In this document: positions 45,523-54,691 of the stretch, one piece after another
How the letters are laid out: each line of letters starts with the position of its first letter
Numbering within the stretch: the first letter of the stretch is position 1
NCBI RefSeq assembly: GCF_003833015.1
Contig: NZ_RJLQ01000009.1
Coordinates: 62,001 to 126,000, forward strand
Direction of reading: 5' to 3'
Length of the DNA stretch: 64,000 nucleotides
Source of the DNA: Clostridium sp. E02
GTDB lineage: Bacteria; Bacillota; Clostridia; Lachnospirales; Lachnospiraceae
Translations under genes and position numbers: made by a program
The notes under the pieces: generated by a model
Databases searched by the model: none
Told to the model about the DNA's origin: nothing
The model's input: the letters and a program-made list of their open reading frames with translations, nothing else

Positions 45523-46968
45523 TTATCTTAATGTTCCCATGTAATAGAAGCCTTTTGACTCATCCAAATACACATCTACAATCGTTCCGATCAGAGAGGG
45601 GTCTCCCTTAAAATGCACCGTCGTGTTATTGCTCATTCGTCCGGTCAGAAAACCTTCTGTATGTTCATTTATTTCTTCTACCAGAACTCGTTGAACTGTA
45701 TGTTCTTCTCGTCCGCAAACTTCAGAAGATATCGTCTGTACCAGAGTAAGAAGACGGTCGAAACGATCCGTTATTTCTTCTTTTGATATCTGGTCTTCCA
45801 TCTTTGCAGCCGGTGTCCCTGTTCGTTTGGAATAAATGAAAGTGAAAGCACTGTCAAATCGTACGCTTTGTACCACATCTAGTGTCTCTTTAAAGTCCTC
45901 TTCTGTTTCCCCTGGAAAACCAACGATAATATCGGTAGTCAGGGAGATATCTGGCATAGCAGTACGAATCTTATCCACTAATTCTAAATACTTTTCTTTT
46001 GTATAATTCCGATTCATGATCTTTAAGATCCGACTGCTTCCTGACTGCAAGGGCAAATGAAGGTGACGACATACTTTATCTGAATTTTTCATTGCCTCAA
46101 TCAATTCATCCGACAAATCCTTTGGATGAGACGTCATGAAACGAATTCGTTCCAGCCCTTTTATCTCATTCACCATGGTAAGCAGTTTAGCAAAACTAAC
46201 TGGTTCCTCCAGTGTCTTTCCATACGAATTGACATTTTGTCCTAACAGCATGATCTCCCGGACACCGTCCTTAACCAGACCTTCGATTTCATTAATAATA
46301 TCCTTCGCGCTTCGGCTTCGTTCCCTGCCTCTTACATAAGGAACAATACAATAACTACAAAAATTATTGCACCCATACATAATATTAACCCCTGATTTAA
46401 AAGAATATTTCCGCTCGGCGGGAAGATCTTCAACCACACGGTCGGTACCGTTCCAGATATCGACAACCATATTCTTTTCATCCAGACGTTCTGCCAACAA
46501 TTCTGCAAGTTTAAAAATGTTATGAGTTCCAAATATAATATCTACAAAACGGTAACTTTTTTTTATCTTTGCAACCACTTCCTCTTCCTGCATCATACAT
46601 CCGCAAAGAGCGATCATCATGTGTGGGTTTTTCTTTTTCAAACTATTTAAATGACCAAGACGTCCATAGACTCTTTGATTGGCATTTTCTCTTACCGTGC
46701 AGGTATTATAAAGAACGAAATCGGCCTCTTCCGTATCGGTTTCCACAAACCCTACCGTTTCTAAGATTCCCTGTAGTTTTTCCGAATCCCTGGTATTCAT
46801 CTGACAGCCAAACGTAGCGATGTGAAAGGTAAAGGACTCCTTACCAGCAATTTCTTTTCTTTTGTTTAAAATTTCACGACAGCGGTCCATAAAAAAATAC
46901 TGTCTGGCAGGTTCATCCAAAGGGGCATATTGTAAAGCTTCCTTGTAAGTCATATTGATGTTATTCAT
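45523..46968 (-). CDS. miaB: tRNA-2-methylthio-N6-dimethylallyladenosine synthase
   Basis: MiaB, 481 residues, is a radical SAM methylthiotransferase completing the ms2i6A37 modification. N-terminal UPF0004 domain with FHIATFGCQMNTRDSEKL and ALCGCM cysteines; radical SAM cluster YGCNNFCSYCIVPYVRGRERS; C-terminal TRAM domain (LVEEINEHTEGFLTGRMSNNTTVHF). It is first of the miaB-mutS-mutL-miaA row. Confidence 0.97.
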   Translation of the reverse strand: MNNINMTYKEALQYAPLDEPARQYFFMDRCREILNKRKEIAGKESFTFHIATFGCQMNTRDSEKLQGILETVGFVETDTEEADFVLYNTCTVRENANQRVYGRLGHLNSLKKKNPHMMIALCGCMMQEEEVVAKIKKSYRFVDIIFGTHNIFKLAELLAERLDEKNMVVDIWNGTDRVVEDLPAERKYSFKSGVNIMYGCNNFCSYCIVPYVRGRERSRSAKDIINEIEGLVKDGVREIMLLGQNVNSYGKTLEEPVSFAKLLTMVNEIKGLERIRFMTSHPKDLSDELIEAMKNSDKVCRHLHLPLQSGSSRILKIMNRNYTKEKYLELVDKIRTAMPDISLTTDIIVGFPGETEEDFKETLDVVQSVRFDSAFTFIYSKRTGTPAAKMEDQISKEEITDRFDRLLTLVQTISSEVCGREEHTVQRVLVEEINEHTEGFLTGRMSNNTTVHFKGDPSLIGTIVDVYLDESKGFYYMGTLR

Positions 46969-47007
46969 TTGTTTAACCTCTTGTTTCTCTTCGATTTCCC
47001 CATTATA

Positions 47008-48546
47008 TCATAAATCGTTTTTATTGCAAACACCTAAATAGGACGATTCAACCTGAAAAACAGACGTATTTGTATGCGCTTTAAAAGTCTCATCATGTTC
47101 CACCAGTAGCAGGGTTGGCTTAAATTCCAAGATTAATTTTTCAATCTGAATTCTCGAATAAACATCGATAAAGTTAAGAGGTTCATCCCAAATATATAAG
47201 TGTGCCTGCTCGCAAAGACTTCTGGCAATCAAAACTTTCTTTTTCTGTCCTTCGCTGTAAGTTTCTAAGGGCTTTGCAAATTGTTCCCTGGAAAAATCTA
47301 GTTTACGAAGCAGTGTTTTAAATAAAGTATCATCCACTCCGGCTGTCGCACCATATTCTGTTAAGTCTCCCTTTAAAAACGAGGTATCCTGAGAAACGTA
47401 AGATACGGTGAGCCCTTTTGCCACTTCTATCATTCCTTCATAAGAAATGGAAGGGGTATTATATCGCTCATTTAAGATCAGCTTAATGATACTAGACTTT
47501 CCGCAGCCATTTTTTCCTTGCAAAAATATGCGGTCTCCCTCTTTTAATATCAAATTAACCGGCTTGCAAACAGGATGATCGTAAATAGGAACCAGATCTT
47601 TTAAAGTCAAGTACCTTTGGGAATGATGTTTTAGAGGGAACAACTTTAAAGAATCGGCGGATTCAACATTCTTTAACAGTGTTTTTTTCTCTTCAATCGC
47701 CTGGTTCTGTCGCTTTTCTAAATTTTTTCGTCTCTTTTGCATCCGTCTTGATTTCTCCCCCACAAACGCACGGGTATCAATGGATTTTTCGTAAATCATT
47801 GATTTTTTACCAATTTTTGTAGACTCCACCTGATCGGCCCATTCCCCTGACTGTCTGGCTGCCGACTCCAAGCGATGAATGCTTTTTTTCAGCCGTTCTT
47901 GTTCGGTTCGTTCAAAATGCTCTTGTTTCTGACGGTTTTCATGCCAAGAAGAAAAATTCCCCTTTTGGACTTCTAGATCCGTCTTATTTATGGATAATAT
48001 ATGATCGACCGCACCATCTAAAAACGTTCGGTCGTGGGAAACCAGGATAAATCCCTTTTTGCCGTTTAGATACTTGCTTACCAATTCTCTGCCTTCCTGA
48101 TCGAGATGATTGGTTGGTTCATCAATCAAAAGAAAGCAATTTTCCTTTAAAAACAGAGCCGCCAGTAGAACTTTAGTCCTTTCCCCATTGGATAATGTAT
48201 CAAATGGGCGGTTAAGTACCTCTTCTTCCACCTGTAATTTCGATAATTCTCGCTTTAATTCCCATTGTTCATAGGAAGGGAGCAAGGAGTTAACGACCTC
48301 ATATGTTATCTCTTCCTCATGGATCACTGGAAATGGAAAATATTCAAATTCCACATCGCAGATGATTTTCCCTGTGTACTCTAATTTCTTTTGAAGAAGG
48401 TTTAAGAAGGTTGTTTTCCCTCTTCCATTTCTACCAATAAAGCCAAGCTTCCAGTCTGTATCAATCTGAAACGTCACACGTTCAAATACCGGTTCACTGC
48501 TTCCCTCATAGGTAAATGACAAATCTTTTACTTGTATCATCGACAT
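47008..48546 (-). CDS. ABC-F ribosomal protection protein (Lsa/CplR-like)
   Basis: A soluble ABC-F protein of 512 residues with two ATPase cassettes and no membrane part. Cassette 1: IGRNGRGKTTFLNLL, LSNGERTKVLLAALF, FLLIDEPTNHLD. Linker with the two basic helices (about residues 200-290) that reaches into the ribosomal peptidyl-transferase centre in resistance ABC-Fs. Cassette 2: GKNGCGKSSIIKL, YSEGQKKKVLIARSL, YIWDEPLNFIDV. The variants in signature 1 and Walker B 2 fit the Lsa/CplR/VmlR type, which protects against lincosamides, streptogramin A and pleuromutilins. Start ATG 48546 lies after GGAGG. The long attenuator-like leader strongly supports antibiotic-induced expression. The drug range is inference. 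Confidence 0.85.
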   Translation of the reverse strand: MSMIQVKDLSFTYEGSSEPVFERVTFQIDTDWKLGFIGRNGRGKTTFLNLLQKKLEYTGKIICDVEFEYFPFPVIHEEEITYEVVNSLLPSYEQWELKRELSKLQVEEEVLNRPFDTLSNGERTKVLLAALFLKENCFLLIDEPTNHLDQEGRELVSKYLNGKKGFILVSHDRTFLDGAVDHILSINKTDLEVQKGNFSSWHENRQKQEHFERTEQERLKKSIHRLESAARQSGEWADQVESTKIGKKSMIYEKSIDTRAFVGEKSRRMQKRRKNLEKRQNQAIEEKKTLLKNVESADSLKLFPLKHHSQRYLTLKDLVPIYDHPVCKPVNLILKEGDRIFLQGKNGCGKSSIIKLILNERYNTPSISYEGMIEVAKGLTVSYVSQDTSFLKGDLTEYGATAGVDDTLFKTLLRKLDFSREQFAKPLETYSEGQKKKVLIARSLCEQAHLYIWDEPLNFIDVYSRIQIEKLILEFKPTLLLVEHDETFKAHTNTSVFQVESSYLGVCNKNDL

Positions 48547-48613
48547 AAATAACCTCCATTTCTTCAGAAATACCACATTCTGAATCAGAAGTTTTTCATC
48601 TGATCTTGCAGAC

Positions 48614-48647
48614 AAAAAACAGCTGCAAGAATCTTATTCTCACAGCC
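48614..48647 (-). terminator. Leader terminator 2 of the ABC-F gene
   Basis: On the minus strand GCTGTGAGAAT and ATTCTTGCAGC form an 11-bp stem (two G-U pairs) with an AAG loop, followed by TGTTTTTT, about 70 bases before the ABC-F start. Confidence 0.75.
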
Positions 48648-48652
48648 GCATG

Positions 48653-48678
48653 CAACAAAAACAGCCTTGGGGCTGTTT
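48653..48678 (-). terminator. Leader terminator 1 of the ABC-F gene
   Basis: On the minus strand AACAGCC-CCAA-GGCTGTT is followed by TTTGTTG, a compact intrinsic terminator just upstream of terminator 2. Confidence 0.8.
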
Positions 48679-48703
48679 GCTGCTTCTTTTATTCAAAAAC
48701 AAA

Positions 48704-48825
48704 AGAGGGGTACGAGAATGAATTAAGATCCTTGCAAAACATGCACAAGAAAGGATACCATGTATCCCAGTTCTATCATGCAGTTACTTTAGCAAGAAAT
48801 CATCAATTCATTCTTTCACCCCTCT
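48704..48825 (-). promoter_or_regulatory. Long-range inverted repeat in the ABC-F leader
   Basis: Arms 48805-48825 and 48704-48724 are complementary at 18 of 21 positions, with the three mismatches together in the middle. The first arm covers the ribosome binding site and start of a mini-uORF, so a ribosome there would prevent the pairing. The second arm includes ATTCTC, which could instead pair with GAGAAT in the left side of terminator 2, giving an anti-terminator. Confidence 0.7.
48803..48811 (-). CDS. Mini-uORF (Met-Asn-stop) in the ABC-F leader
   Basis: AGAGGGGTGAAAGA is a strong ribosome binding site before ATG AAT TGA. A second overlapping frame begins at the TGATG (ATG ATT TCT TGC TAA, 48803-48789). 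Minimal leader frames like this serve as sensors of drug-stalled initiating ribosomes upstream of resistance genes. Confidence 0.6.
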   Translation of the reverse strand: MN

Positions 48826-48843
48826 CAAAATTAATCTAGTTAA

Positions 48844-48872
48844 ATTTTAACATACCCATAATTGAAAGTCAA
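48844..48872 (-). promoter_or_regulatory. Promoter of the ABC-F gene
   Basis: TTGACT (48872-48867), a 17-bp spacer and TAAAAT (48849-48844) on the minus strand. It is placed right after the proA stop codon and gives a leader of about 290 bases. Confidence 0.75.
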
Positions 48873-48873
48873 G

Positions 48874-50118
48874 CTATGGACGGATCTGGCCAGATCCATA
48901 AATAATATACTTGGTGGTTGTTAATTCTTTTAAACCCATCGGCCCTCTGGCATGAAGCTTTTGTGTGCTGATGCCAATCTCTGCTCCAAATCCAAATTCA
49001 TATCCATCGGTAAACCGGGTGGATGCGTTCACGTAAACTGCTGCTGCCTCTATCTCGTTTAAGAACTTTTGTGCATTGGCATAATCCGAAGTTATAATGG
49101 CTTCTGAATGTTTCGTGTTGTAACGATTGATGTGGGTAATGGCTTCTTCGATGGAAGTAACTAATTTTAGGGAGAGTATCAAGTCCAGATATTCTTTTCC
49201 CCAGTCCTCTTCCGTTGCTGGAATAAAACCATCAACCATAGCACAGGATTCTTCATCTGCCCGTATTTCTACAGATTTAGGGGAAAGCTTTTCTTTTAAT
49301 AGAGGAAGGAACTTAGATGCGATATTCCGGTGAATCACCAATGACTCACAAGCATTACACACTCCAGTTCTTTGTGTTTTTGCATTCAGTATTATATCCA
49401 GTGCCATCTCAAAATCTGCTGATTCGTCTACAAAAATGTGACAATTCCCAGTTCCTGTCTCAATCACCGGAATGGTACTATTTTCTACTACCGTTTTAAT
49501 TAATCCAGCACCTCCGCGAGGAATTAAAACATCCACATAATCCCGAAAACGCATAAACTCTCTTGTCACTTTCCTGCTTGTATCCGTAATCAGCTGAATG
49601 GCATATTCTGGTAAGCCGGCATCCTTTAGTCCCATCTGGATCCACTTTACGATAGCCTTATTGGATTCCAGTGCATCGCTTCCCCCTTTTAATATAACTG
49701 CATTGCCTGACTTAAAACACAGACCGAAAGCATCTGCGGTTACATTGGGTCTGGCTTCATAAATAATACCCACCACTCCCATGGGAACCCGCTTTTGGCC
49801 GATGGTAAGTCCGTTGGGGCGGACTTTCATCGATACGACCTCTCCAACCGGGTCTTCCAGTGCAGCCACGGATAATAGTCCTTCCGCCATCGCTTTGATC
49901 CGTTCCTTGGTCAGTTTCAATCGATCCACAAGGGAAGGACTCATTCCGTTATTCATTGCACCTCGTACATCCACTTCATTGGCAGAAAGGATTTCACCAA
50001 CACCTTCTAGCAGAGAGGCTGCGGCGGCTTTCAATCCCAGATTTTTTTTATCTGAGCTTAGGGTTCCCATAATTCCGGTCATTTCTTTTGCATGTTTCCC
50101 CATTTCCAATATAGTCAT
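48874..50118 (-). CDS. proA: Gamma-glutamyl phosphate reductase
   Basis: ProA, 414 residues, reduces glutamyl-5-phosphate to glutamate semialdehyde in proline synthesis. Aldehyde dehydrogenase fold; [43 protein letters not shown], and the catalytic cysteine in [14 protein letters not shown]. It is last in the proB-ynzC-fthC-proA row, so both early proline genes share one transcript. Confidence 0.97.
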   Translation of the reverse strand: MTILEMGKHAKEMTGIMGTLSSDKKNLGLKAAAASLLEGVGEILSANEVDVRGAMNNGMSPSLVDRLKLTKERIKAMAEGLLSVAALEDPVGEVVSMKVRPNGLTIGQKRVPMGVVGIIYEARPNVTADAFGLCFKSGNAVILKGGSDALESNKAIVKWIQMGLKDAGLPEYAIQLITDTSRKVTREFMRFRDYVDVLIPRGGAGLIKTVVENSTIPVIETGTGNCHIFVDESADFEMALDIILNAKTQRTGVCNACESLVIHRNIASKFLPLLKEKLSPKSVEIRADEESCAMVDGFIPATEEDWGKEYLDLILSLKLVTSIEEAITHINRYNTKHSEAIITSDYANAQKFLNEIEAAAVYVNASTRFTDGYEFGFGAEIGISTQKLHARGPMGLKELTTTKYIIYGSGQIRP

Positions 50119-50138
50119 AAAAGATTCCTCCGTCCTGT

Positions 50139-50681
50139 CTATGGAATAATAACCCGATCCACTGGTACATCATGAGAATTGGCTTTAATTTGTTCCATTA
50201 TTTGAAATTCATAGGCAATAGCAATCCGGTAATGATCCGGTTCCCGCTGAAAGAAACGATCATAATATCCACCTCCATACCCAATCCGGTTTCCCTCATG
50301 ATCAAAAGCCAGACCCGGAACAATCACTGGAGCATTGGGATCATGAACTTTTAAACAAGATGCCTTCGGTTCCATGATACCCATAACGCCTTCTTCCAGA
50401 TCCATCTTCCCAGATATGATATAAAATTCTAATTCTTTCCCTGTCACTTTGGGTATTGCCACGAATTTCTCTTGCCGGATCAGTTCCTCCATGAATTTCC
50501 AGGTACCTGCTTCCTTATGGAAAGATGCATAACAATAGATACAAAATGCCTTACGGATCTCCGATAGTTCTAACAGTTTGCTGCATATAGATACATTCCA
50601 CAATAACTCCGTAGTAGAATCCACGGCTTTACGCTCTTTTTTGATCCCTGCCCGGATCTTATTCTTCTCCGACATTTCCAT
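50139..50681 (-). CDS. 5-formyltetrahydrofolate cyclo-ligase
   Basis: A protein of 180 residues of the 5-FTHF cyclo-ligase (MTHFS/YgfA) family, which returns 5-formyl-THF to the folate pool as 5,10-methenyl-THF using ATP. N-terminal basic [15 protein letters not shown] and substrate motif [24 protein letters not shown]. Start taken as ATG 50681; a TTG at 50693 is also in frame. It overlaps the ynzC gene by about 20 bases and lies between the proline genes. Confidence 0.93.
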   Translation of the reverse strand: MEMSEKNKIRAGIKKERKAVDSTTELLWNVSICSKLLELSEIRKAFCIYCYASFHKEAGTWKFMEELIRQEKFVAIPKVTGKELEFYIISGKMDLEEGVMGIMEPKASCLKVHDPNAPVIVPGLAFDHEGNRIGYGGGYYDRFFQREPDHYRIAIAYEFQIMEQIKANSHDVPVDRVIIP

Positions 50682-50880
50682 GTTTTTTTCCAAGGTCTGT
50701 TATTGAGCCATCTTCTTCCTTTATGGAAATGTTGTCTAAATTTCCTCTTAAGCTGCTTCGTATGGACATGATGTATTCATTTCTCAATAATTTCTGTTCT
50801 TCTTTCTCTTCTTCTGTGAGTCCGGTTGCTTTCGCTTTGTGATAAAGTGTATTGATTCTGTCTATTTTATCCTGATTCAT
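50659..50880 (-). CDS. DUF896 (YnzC-like) protein
   Basis: A highly charged helical-hairpin protein of 73 residues: INTLYHKAKATGLTEEEKEEQ followed by LRNEYIMSIRSSLRGNLDNI, the DUF896 signature. B. subtilis YnzC is linked to the SOS response, but function is unknown. It lies between proB and the cyclo-ligase gene; RBS AAGGAG lies just upstream. Confidence 0.9.
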   Translation of the reverse strand: MNQDKIDRINTLYHKAKATGLTEEEKEEQKLLRNEYIMSIRSSLRGNLDNISIKEEDGSITDLGKKHGNVGEE

Positions 50881-50890
50881 GAAATTCTCC

Positions 50891-51763
50891 TTAATACTCG
50901 TGATTAATATAGTCCATCAGATCAAAATCCTGATTTGGATGAGCCAAAAATAAAGTACCTATTTCAACTCCTTTTAAAATCTGATCAATGACTTCTACTT
51001 GTTTCCCATTTGCTACAATCATATCAGAGCCACTGTCTGTCGCAATCCGGGCTGCGGCCAGTTTCGCAGCCATCCCACCAGTTCCCACATCGCTTCCTGA
51101 CGTGGATTTTCCCATCTCCATAAGTGCTGGTGTAATCTGTCTGACTAAATTAATGAATTGGGCATCTGGATTACATCTAGGATCATCGGAATAAAGGCCA
51201 TCAATATCTGATAACAGAATCAATAGGTCTGCACCGATTAATGCAGCAACAATGGCAGAAAGGCGGTCGTTGTCGCCAAAATAATCCACCAAAGGAATCT
51301 CAAACGTGGAAACGGTATCGTTTTCATTGACAATGGGTATGGTCCCTAGTTTTAAAAGCTCATCAAATGTGTTCTGGGCATTGAAACGGCTGATCTCTTT
51401 CACCATGGTGTTTTTCGTCAAAAGGACCTGGGCAGCGATTTGATTGTATTCTGCAAAAAGTTTCTGATATACCATCATCAATCTAGCCTGCCCTACGGCA
51501 GCAAATGCTTGTTTTTCAGAGAGAGTATCTGGTCTTTTGTGCCGTCCAAGAGCCTGTCTCCCAGCTGCAATCGCACCAGAAGATACGAGTACTACATCCT
51601 TACCCTGTGCCTTTAAATCACAGATCACACGAACCAGGCGTTCCATCTTGATTAGATTTAAATCACCGGTATGAGTATGGGTTAAGGATGAAGAACCAAT
51701 TTTTATTACAATTCTTTTTTTGTTTTTTAATTTTGCTCGTTCCTCAACGTACATATTCTTCAT
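50891..51763 (-). CDS. proB: Glutamate 5-kinase (without PUA domain)
   Basis: ProB, 290 residues, phosphorylates glutamate as the first step of proline synthesis. Amino acid kinase fold: RIVIKIGSSSLTH, VLVSSGAIAAGRQALG, IPIVNENDTVSTFEI, LILLSDIDGLYSDDPR, SDVGTGGMAAKLAAARIA. The C-terminal PUA domain of E. coli and Bacillus ProB (about 365 residues) is absent, as in a shorter class. First gene of its operon. Confidence 0.95.
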   Translation of the reverse strand: MKNMYVEERAKLKNKKRIVIKIGSSSLTHTHTGDLNLIKMERLVRVICDLKAQGKDVVLVSSGAIAAGRQALGRHKRPDTLSEKQAFAAVGQARLMMVYQKLFAEYNQIAAQVLLTKNTMVKEISRFNAQNTFDELLKLGTIPIVNENDTVSTFEIPLVDYFGDNDRLSAIVAALIGADLLILLSDIDGLYSDDPRCNPDAQFINLVRQITPALMEMGKSTSGSDVGTGGMAAKLAAARIATDSGSDMIVANGKQVEVIDQILKGVEIGTLFLAHPNQDFDLMDYINHEY

Positions 51764-51789
51764 TCGCTTTCTGATTTCTTTTGTTTCAT

Positions 51790-51818
51790 ATCTTACATCA
51801 TTTTATGCAATTCGTCAA
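51790..51818 (-). promoter_or_regulatory. Promoter of the proB operon
   Basis: On the minus strand TTGACG, a 17-bp spacer and TAAGAT, about 30 bases upstream of proB, in the short gap after the flavoprotein gene. No T-box is visible, as there is no room for one. Confidence 0.7.
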
Positions 51819-51824
51819 TTTAGA

Positions 51825-53414
51825 TTAAAACTTATGATAACGGGAAGCAATGGCCTCCGCAACTTTCAGTCCATCCATTGCAGCGGAAGTGATCCCTCCA
51901 GCGTAACCAGCGCCTTCTCCACAGGGATACACCCCTTTCATATGGCTTTCAAAATTATCGTCTCTTAGAATGCGCACCGGGGAAGAAGTTCTGCTTTCCA
52001 CACCAGCCAAAATTGCGTCCGGTGCGTTGAACCCATTAATTTTTCGTGCAAACGTCTCTACCCCTTCTAGGATGGAATCCGATAAGCAGCTAGGAAGAAT
52101 ACTTCTTAAATCCGAGAATTCATAAAGGCCTTTTATCTGTGGCTGTATGCTGCCAAAGCTTTTGGATTGTTGGTTTTTCTTGAAATCACCATAAAGCTGT
52201 ACTGGTATTTTTCCATTTCCACATTGATAAGCAGCTTCTTCCAGCTTTCTTTGATACGCAATTCCCGATAAGGGAGAACTGTCTCCAAAATCTTCAGGAG
52301 TCACTGTAACGATTAAGGCACTGTTTGCATTCACTCCAGCTCGGTCATGATAGCTCATTCCATTGATCGCCAGACGTCCTTTCTCAGAAGAAGCATTCAC
52401 TACATAGCCGCCAGGACACATACAAAAAGTATAGATCCCTCTTCCGTTGCTGCTTTTATGCGTCAATTTATAATCTGCCGCCCCTAAAATCTTTGATTTC
52501 TTACACCCGTATTGAGATAGATTGATCGCTTCTTGTGGATGCTGTATCCTAAGCCCTACGGCGAATGGCTTGGCTTCCATCGGAAATCCTCTCTGTTCTA
52601 AAACTTCAAAGGTATCCCGCGCACTGTGTCCGACAGCCAAGACCAATACATCCGCTGGGATTTCTTCTGCATCATTAACCTTGACGGCACTTAAGGAACC
52701 GTCTTTGATGACAAAATCTGTAACCTGAGCGTTAAAACGAACTTCACCCCCAAGACGGTTGATCTCTAACCTCATATTTTTCACAATGTCACTTAAAACG
52801 TCAGTCCCGATGTGAGGCTTATTCTTATAAAGAATCGAAGGATCCGCCCCAAATTCAATAAATAATTCCAAAACTTTTCTGCTTCTCAAAAATGGATCCT
52901 TAACCAGCGTATTTAATTTCCCATCTGAAAAAGTCCCGGCTCCGCCTTCTCCAAACTGAACATTGCTCTGAGGGTTTACTTCCCCTCCATTCCAAAAAGA
53001 TTCAACCGATTTTTGTCGTTTGTCTACCGATTCCCCGCGTTCTAATATAAGGGGACGATATCCATTGCGCGCTAACATCACACCGCAAAAAAGGCCTGCG
53101 GGACCAGAACCTATGATAACCGGCCGGTTTTTCATCGACTCGTATCCAATTTTAGGAAAGTGGTATCCTTTTTTTACTGTCTTTAATACATTTGCATTCT
53201 TTGCCCTATGTATCACGGTTTCTTCTTTTTGTGTTTTTGCATCGATGCTGTAAGTAAAATGAATCTCATCTTTTTTCCGGGCATCTACGGATTGTTTTAT
53301 AATTTTAATAGATTGTATTTCTTTTACAGGTATTCTTAATAATTTCGCTGCTTGGTTTAATAAATCTTCTTCGGTGTGATCCACCGGTAATTTTAACTGA
53401 TTAATTCGTATCAT
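51825..53414 (-). CDS. NAD(P)/FAD-dependent oxidoreductase (uncharacterised dehydrogenase)
   Basis: This flavoprotein of 529 residues belongs to the COG2509-type uncharacterised FAD-dependent dehydrogenases. An N-terminal domain (about 1-80: IRINQLKLPVDHTEEDLLNQAAKLLRIP) precedes the dinucleotide fold PVIIGSGPAGLFCGVMLARNGYRPLILERG. Also seen: GGEVNPQSNVQFGEGGAGTFSDGKLNT, LAVGHSARDTF and the C-terminal GVYPCGEGAGYAGGITSAAMDGLKVAEAI. Start ATG 53414 overlaps the stop of the next flavoprotein gene upstream (ATGA). Substrate unknown. Confidence 0.88.
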   Translation of the reverse strand: MIRINQLKLPVDHTEEDLLNQAAKLLRIPVKEIQSIKIIKQSVDARKKDEIHFTYSIDAKTQKEETVIHRAKNANVLKTVKKGYHFPKIGYESMKNRPVIIGSGPAGLFCGVMLARNGYRPLILERGESVDKRQKSVESFWNGGEVNPQSNVQFGEGGAGTFSDGKLNTLVKDPFLRSRKVLELFIEFGADPSILYKNKPHIGTDVLSDIVKNMRLEINRLGGEVRFNAQVTDFVIKDGSLSAVKVNDAEEIPADVLVLAVGHSARDTFEVLEQRGFPMEAKPFAVGLRIQHPQEAINLSQYGCKKSKILGAADYKLTHKSSNGRGIYTFCMCPGGYVVNASSEKGRLAINGMSYHDRAGVNANSALIVTVTPEDFGDSSPLSGIAYQRKLEEAAYQCGNGKIPVQLYGDFKKNQQSKSFGSIQPQIKGLYEFSDLRSILPSCLSDSILEGVETFARKINGFNAPDAILAGVESRTSSPVRILRDDNFESHMKGVYPCGEGAGYAGGITSAAMDGLKVAEAIASRYHKF

Positions 53415-54631
53415 ATTTTCCTTCTTCCTGCATGAATCCCGGCTGATTTCCCACTCGCCCATGCCCACTGTAAATTGTAACCTCCACAAATTCCATCAAC
53501 ATCAAGAATTTCCCCTGCCAGATAAAGACCGGGAATCCGCTTTGATTCCATGGTGTGAGGATCTACTTCTCTTGTATCAATTCCTCCGCTGCATACTTGA
53601 CATTGTAAAAAAGAATTGGTTTCTGTAACCACGGTTTGCAATCCTTTCATCGCATCCACCAGCCTTTTTATGTTTTCTGTTGGAATCTCCTTACTTTTAT
53701 TCATTTTAACAATTCCAGCTTCTTTTAATAAAATATTTCCCAGCTTTTCATGGATCACCCCATGAAGGAACTCTTTGGCAGACCGGTAAGAGAACTGCTG
53801 TTTCCGGTCAAATAAAAACCGTTCCATACAATCCCGATCCATAGCAGAAAACAAGTCAATCTCTGCTCTAACTTTTGCCCCTGCGTCCAATCCCTTTGCT
53901 GCAAACCGGCTGATCTGAAAAACCGGAATTCCAGAGATTCCATAATCCGTAAACTGGAGTTCTCCCTGGTCTTTTGCAACCTGTTTTCCGTCTATGTACA
54001 GACTGACACAAGCTTCCGTCCGAACTCCGGCAGCCTGGGAATACCATGGTTCCTTGCACCGAAGCTGTACCAGTGCTGGCAGAGGTTTAATGATACGGTG
54101 CCCCATAGACTTTGCCAATTGATACCCGCTTCCATCTGAACCAGTTTTTGGAGCCGCCATAGAACCAGCCGCCAGAATTACGCCATCCGCCCGATACGAT
54201 CCCTTTGTTGTCTGAACGGTTAAATCTTTTTTTATGGATTCAACTTCGCAATCTGTTACTGTCTTTACACCCAGATGCCCCAGCTCAAATAACAGGGATT
54301 CCAATACTGTAACTGCTTGTCCGGAGTAAGGATAGACATACCCATTTCGATTGGTAAGTACCATTCCAAGTTCACGAAAAAATTCTAGCGTTTGTTCCGT
54401 TGAAAACTGATCCAGTACTGTTTTTATGAAATCCGGGTTTCCGCCACGATAGGCGCCTTTTGGTGTCATCAGATTCGTGATGTTGCATTTTCCATTTCCG
54501 GTAGAAAGCAGCTTTTTCCCTGGTTTTGGCTTGTGTTCCAATAGAGTCACACAAGCCCCCTGTCTGGCTGCGAATATAGCTGCAGTCAGACCAGAAGCTC
54601 CTGCCCCTACTACGATTACCTGCGATCTCAT
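53411..54631 (-). CDS. BaiN/RdsA-type NAD(P)/FAD-dependent oxidoreductase
   Basis: A flavoprotein of 406 residues of the HI0933/BaiN family. FAD site VIVVGAGASGLTAAIFAARQG, then LLEHKPKPGKKLLSTGNGKCNITN, the family hallmark, and VCSGGIDTREVDPHTMESKRIPGLYLAGEILDVDGICGGYNLQWAWASG. Some relatives act on bile acid intermediates in gut clostridia, but most are uncharacterised, so no substrate is claimed. Its gene overlaps the second flavoprotein gene, suggesting a coupled pair. Confidence 0.9.
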   Translation of the reverse strand: MRSQVIVVGAGASGLTAAIFAARQGACVTLLEHKPKPGKKLLSTGNGKCNITNLMTPKGAYRGGNPDFIKTVLDQFSTEQTLEFFRELGMVLTNRNGYVYPYSGQAVTVLESLLFELGHLGVKTVTDCEVESIKKDLTVQTTKGSYRADGVILAAGSMAAPKTGSDGSGYQLAKSMGHRIIKPLPALVQLRCKEPWYSQAAGVRTEACVSLYIDGKQVAKDQGELQFTDYGISGIPVFQISRFAAKGLDAGAKVRAEIDLFSAMDRDCMERFLFDRKQQFSYRSAKEFLHGVIHEKLGNILLKEAGIVKMNKSKEIPTENIKRLVDAMKGLQTVVTETNSFLQCQVCSGGIDTREVDPHTMESKRIPGLYLAGEILDVDGICGGYNLQWAWASGKSAGIHAGRRKI

Positions 54632-54691
54632 GTTGTCCTCCTGTGTCTATTCTCAGACCTATTCATCACGGTCTGCCTCTTTTTATTGATT

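Noticed and set aside
48606-48839. 77-residue open frame across the ABC-F leader on the plus strand
   Set aside because: The region is explained by terminators, inverted repeat and uORFs on the minus strand; the frame reads through those hairpins and has no RBS.
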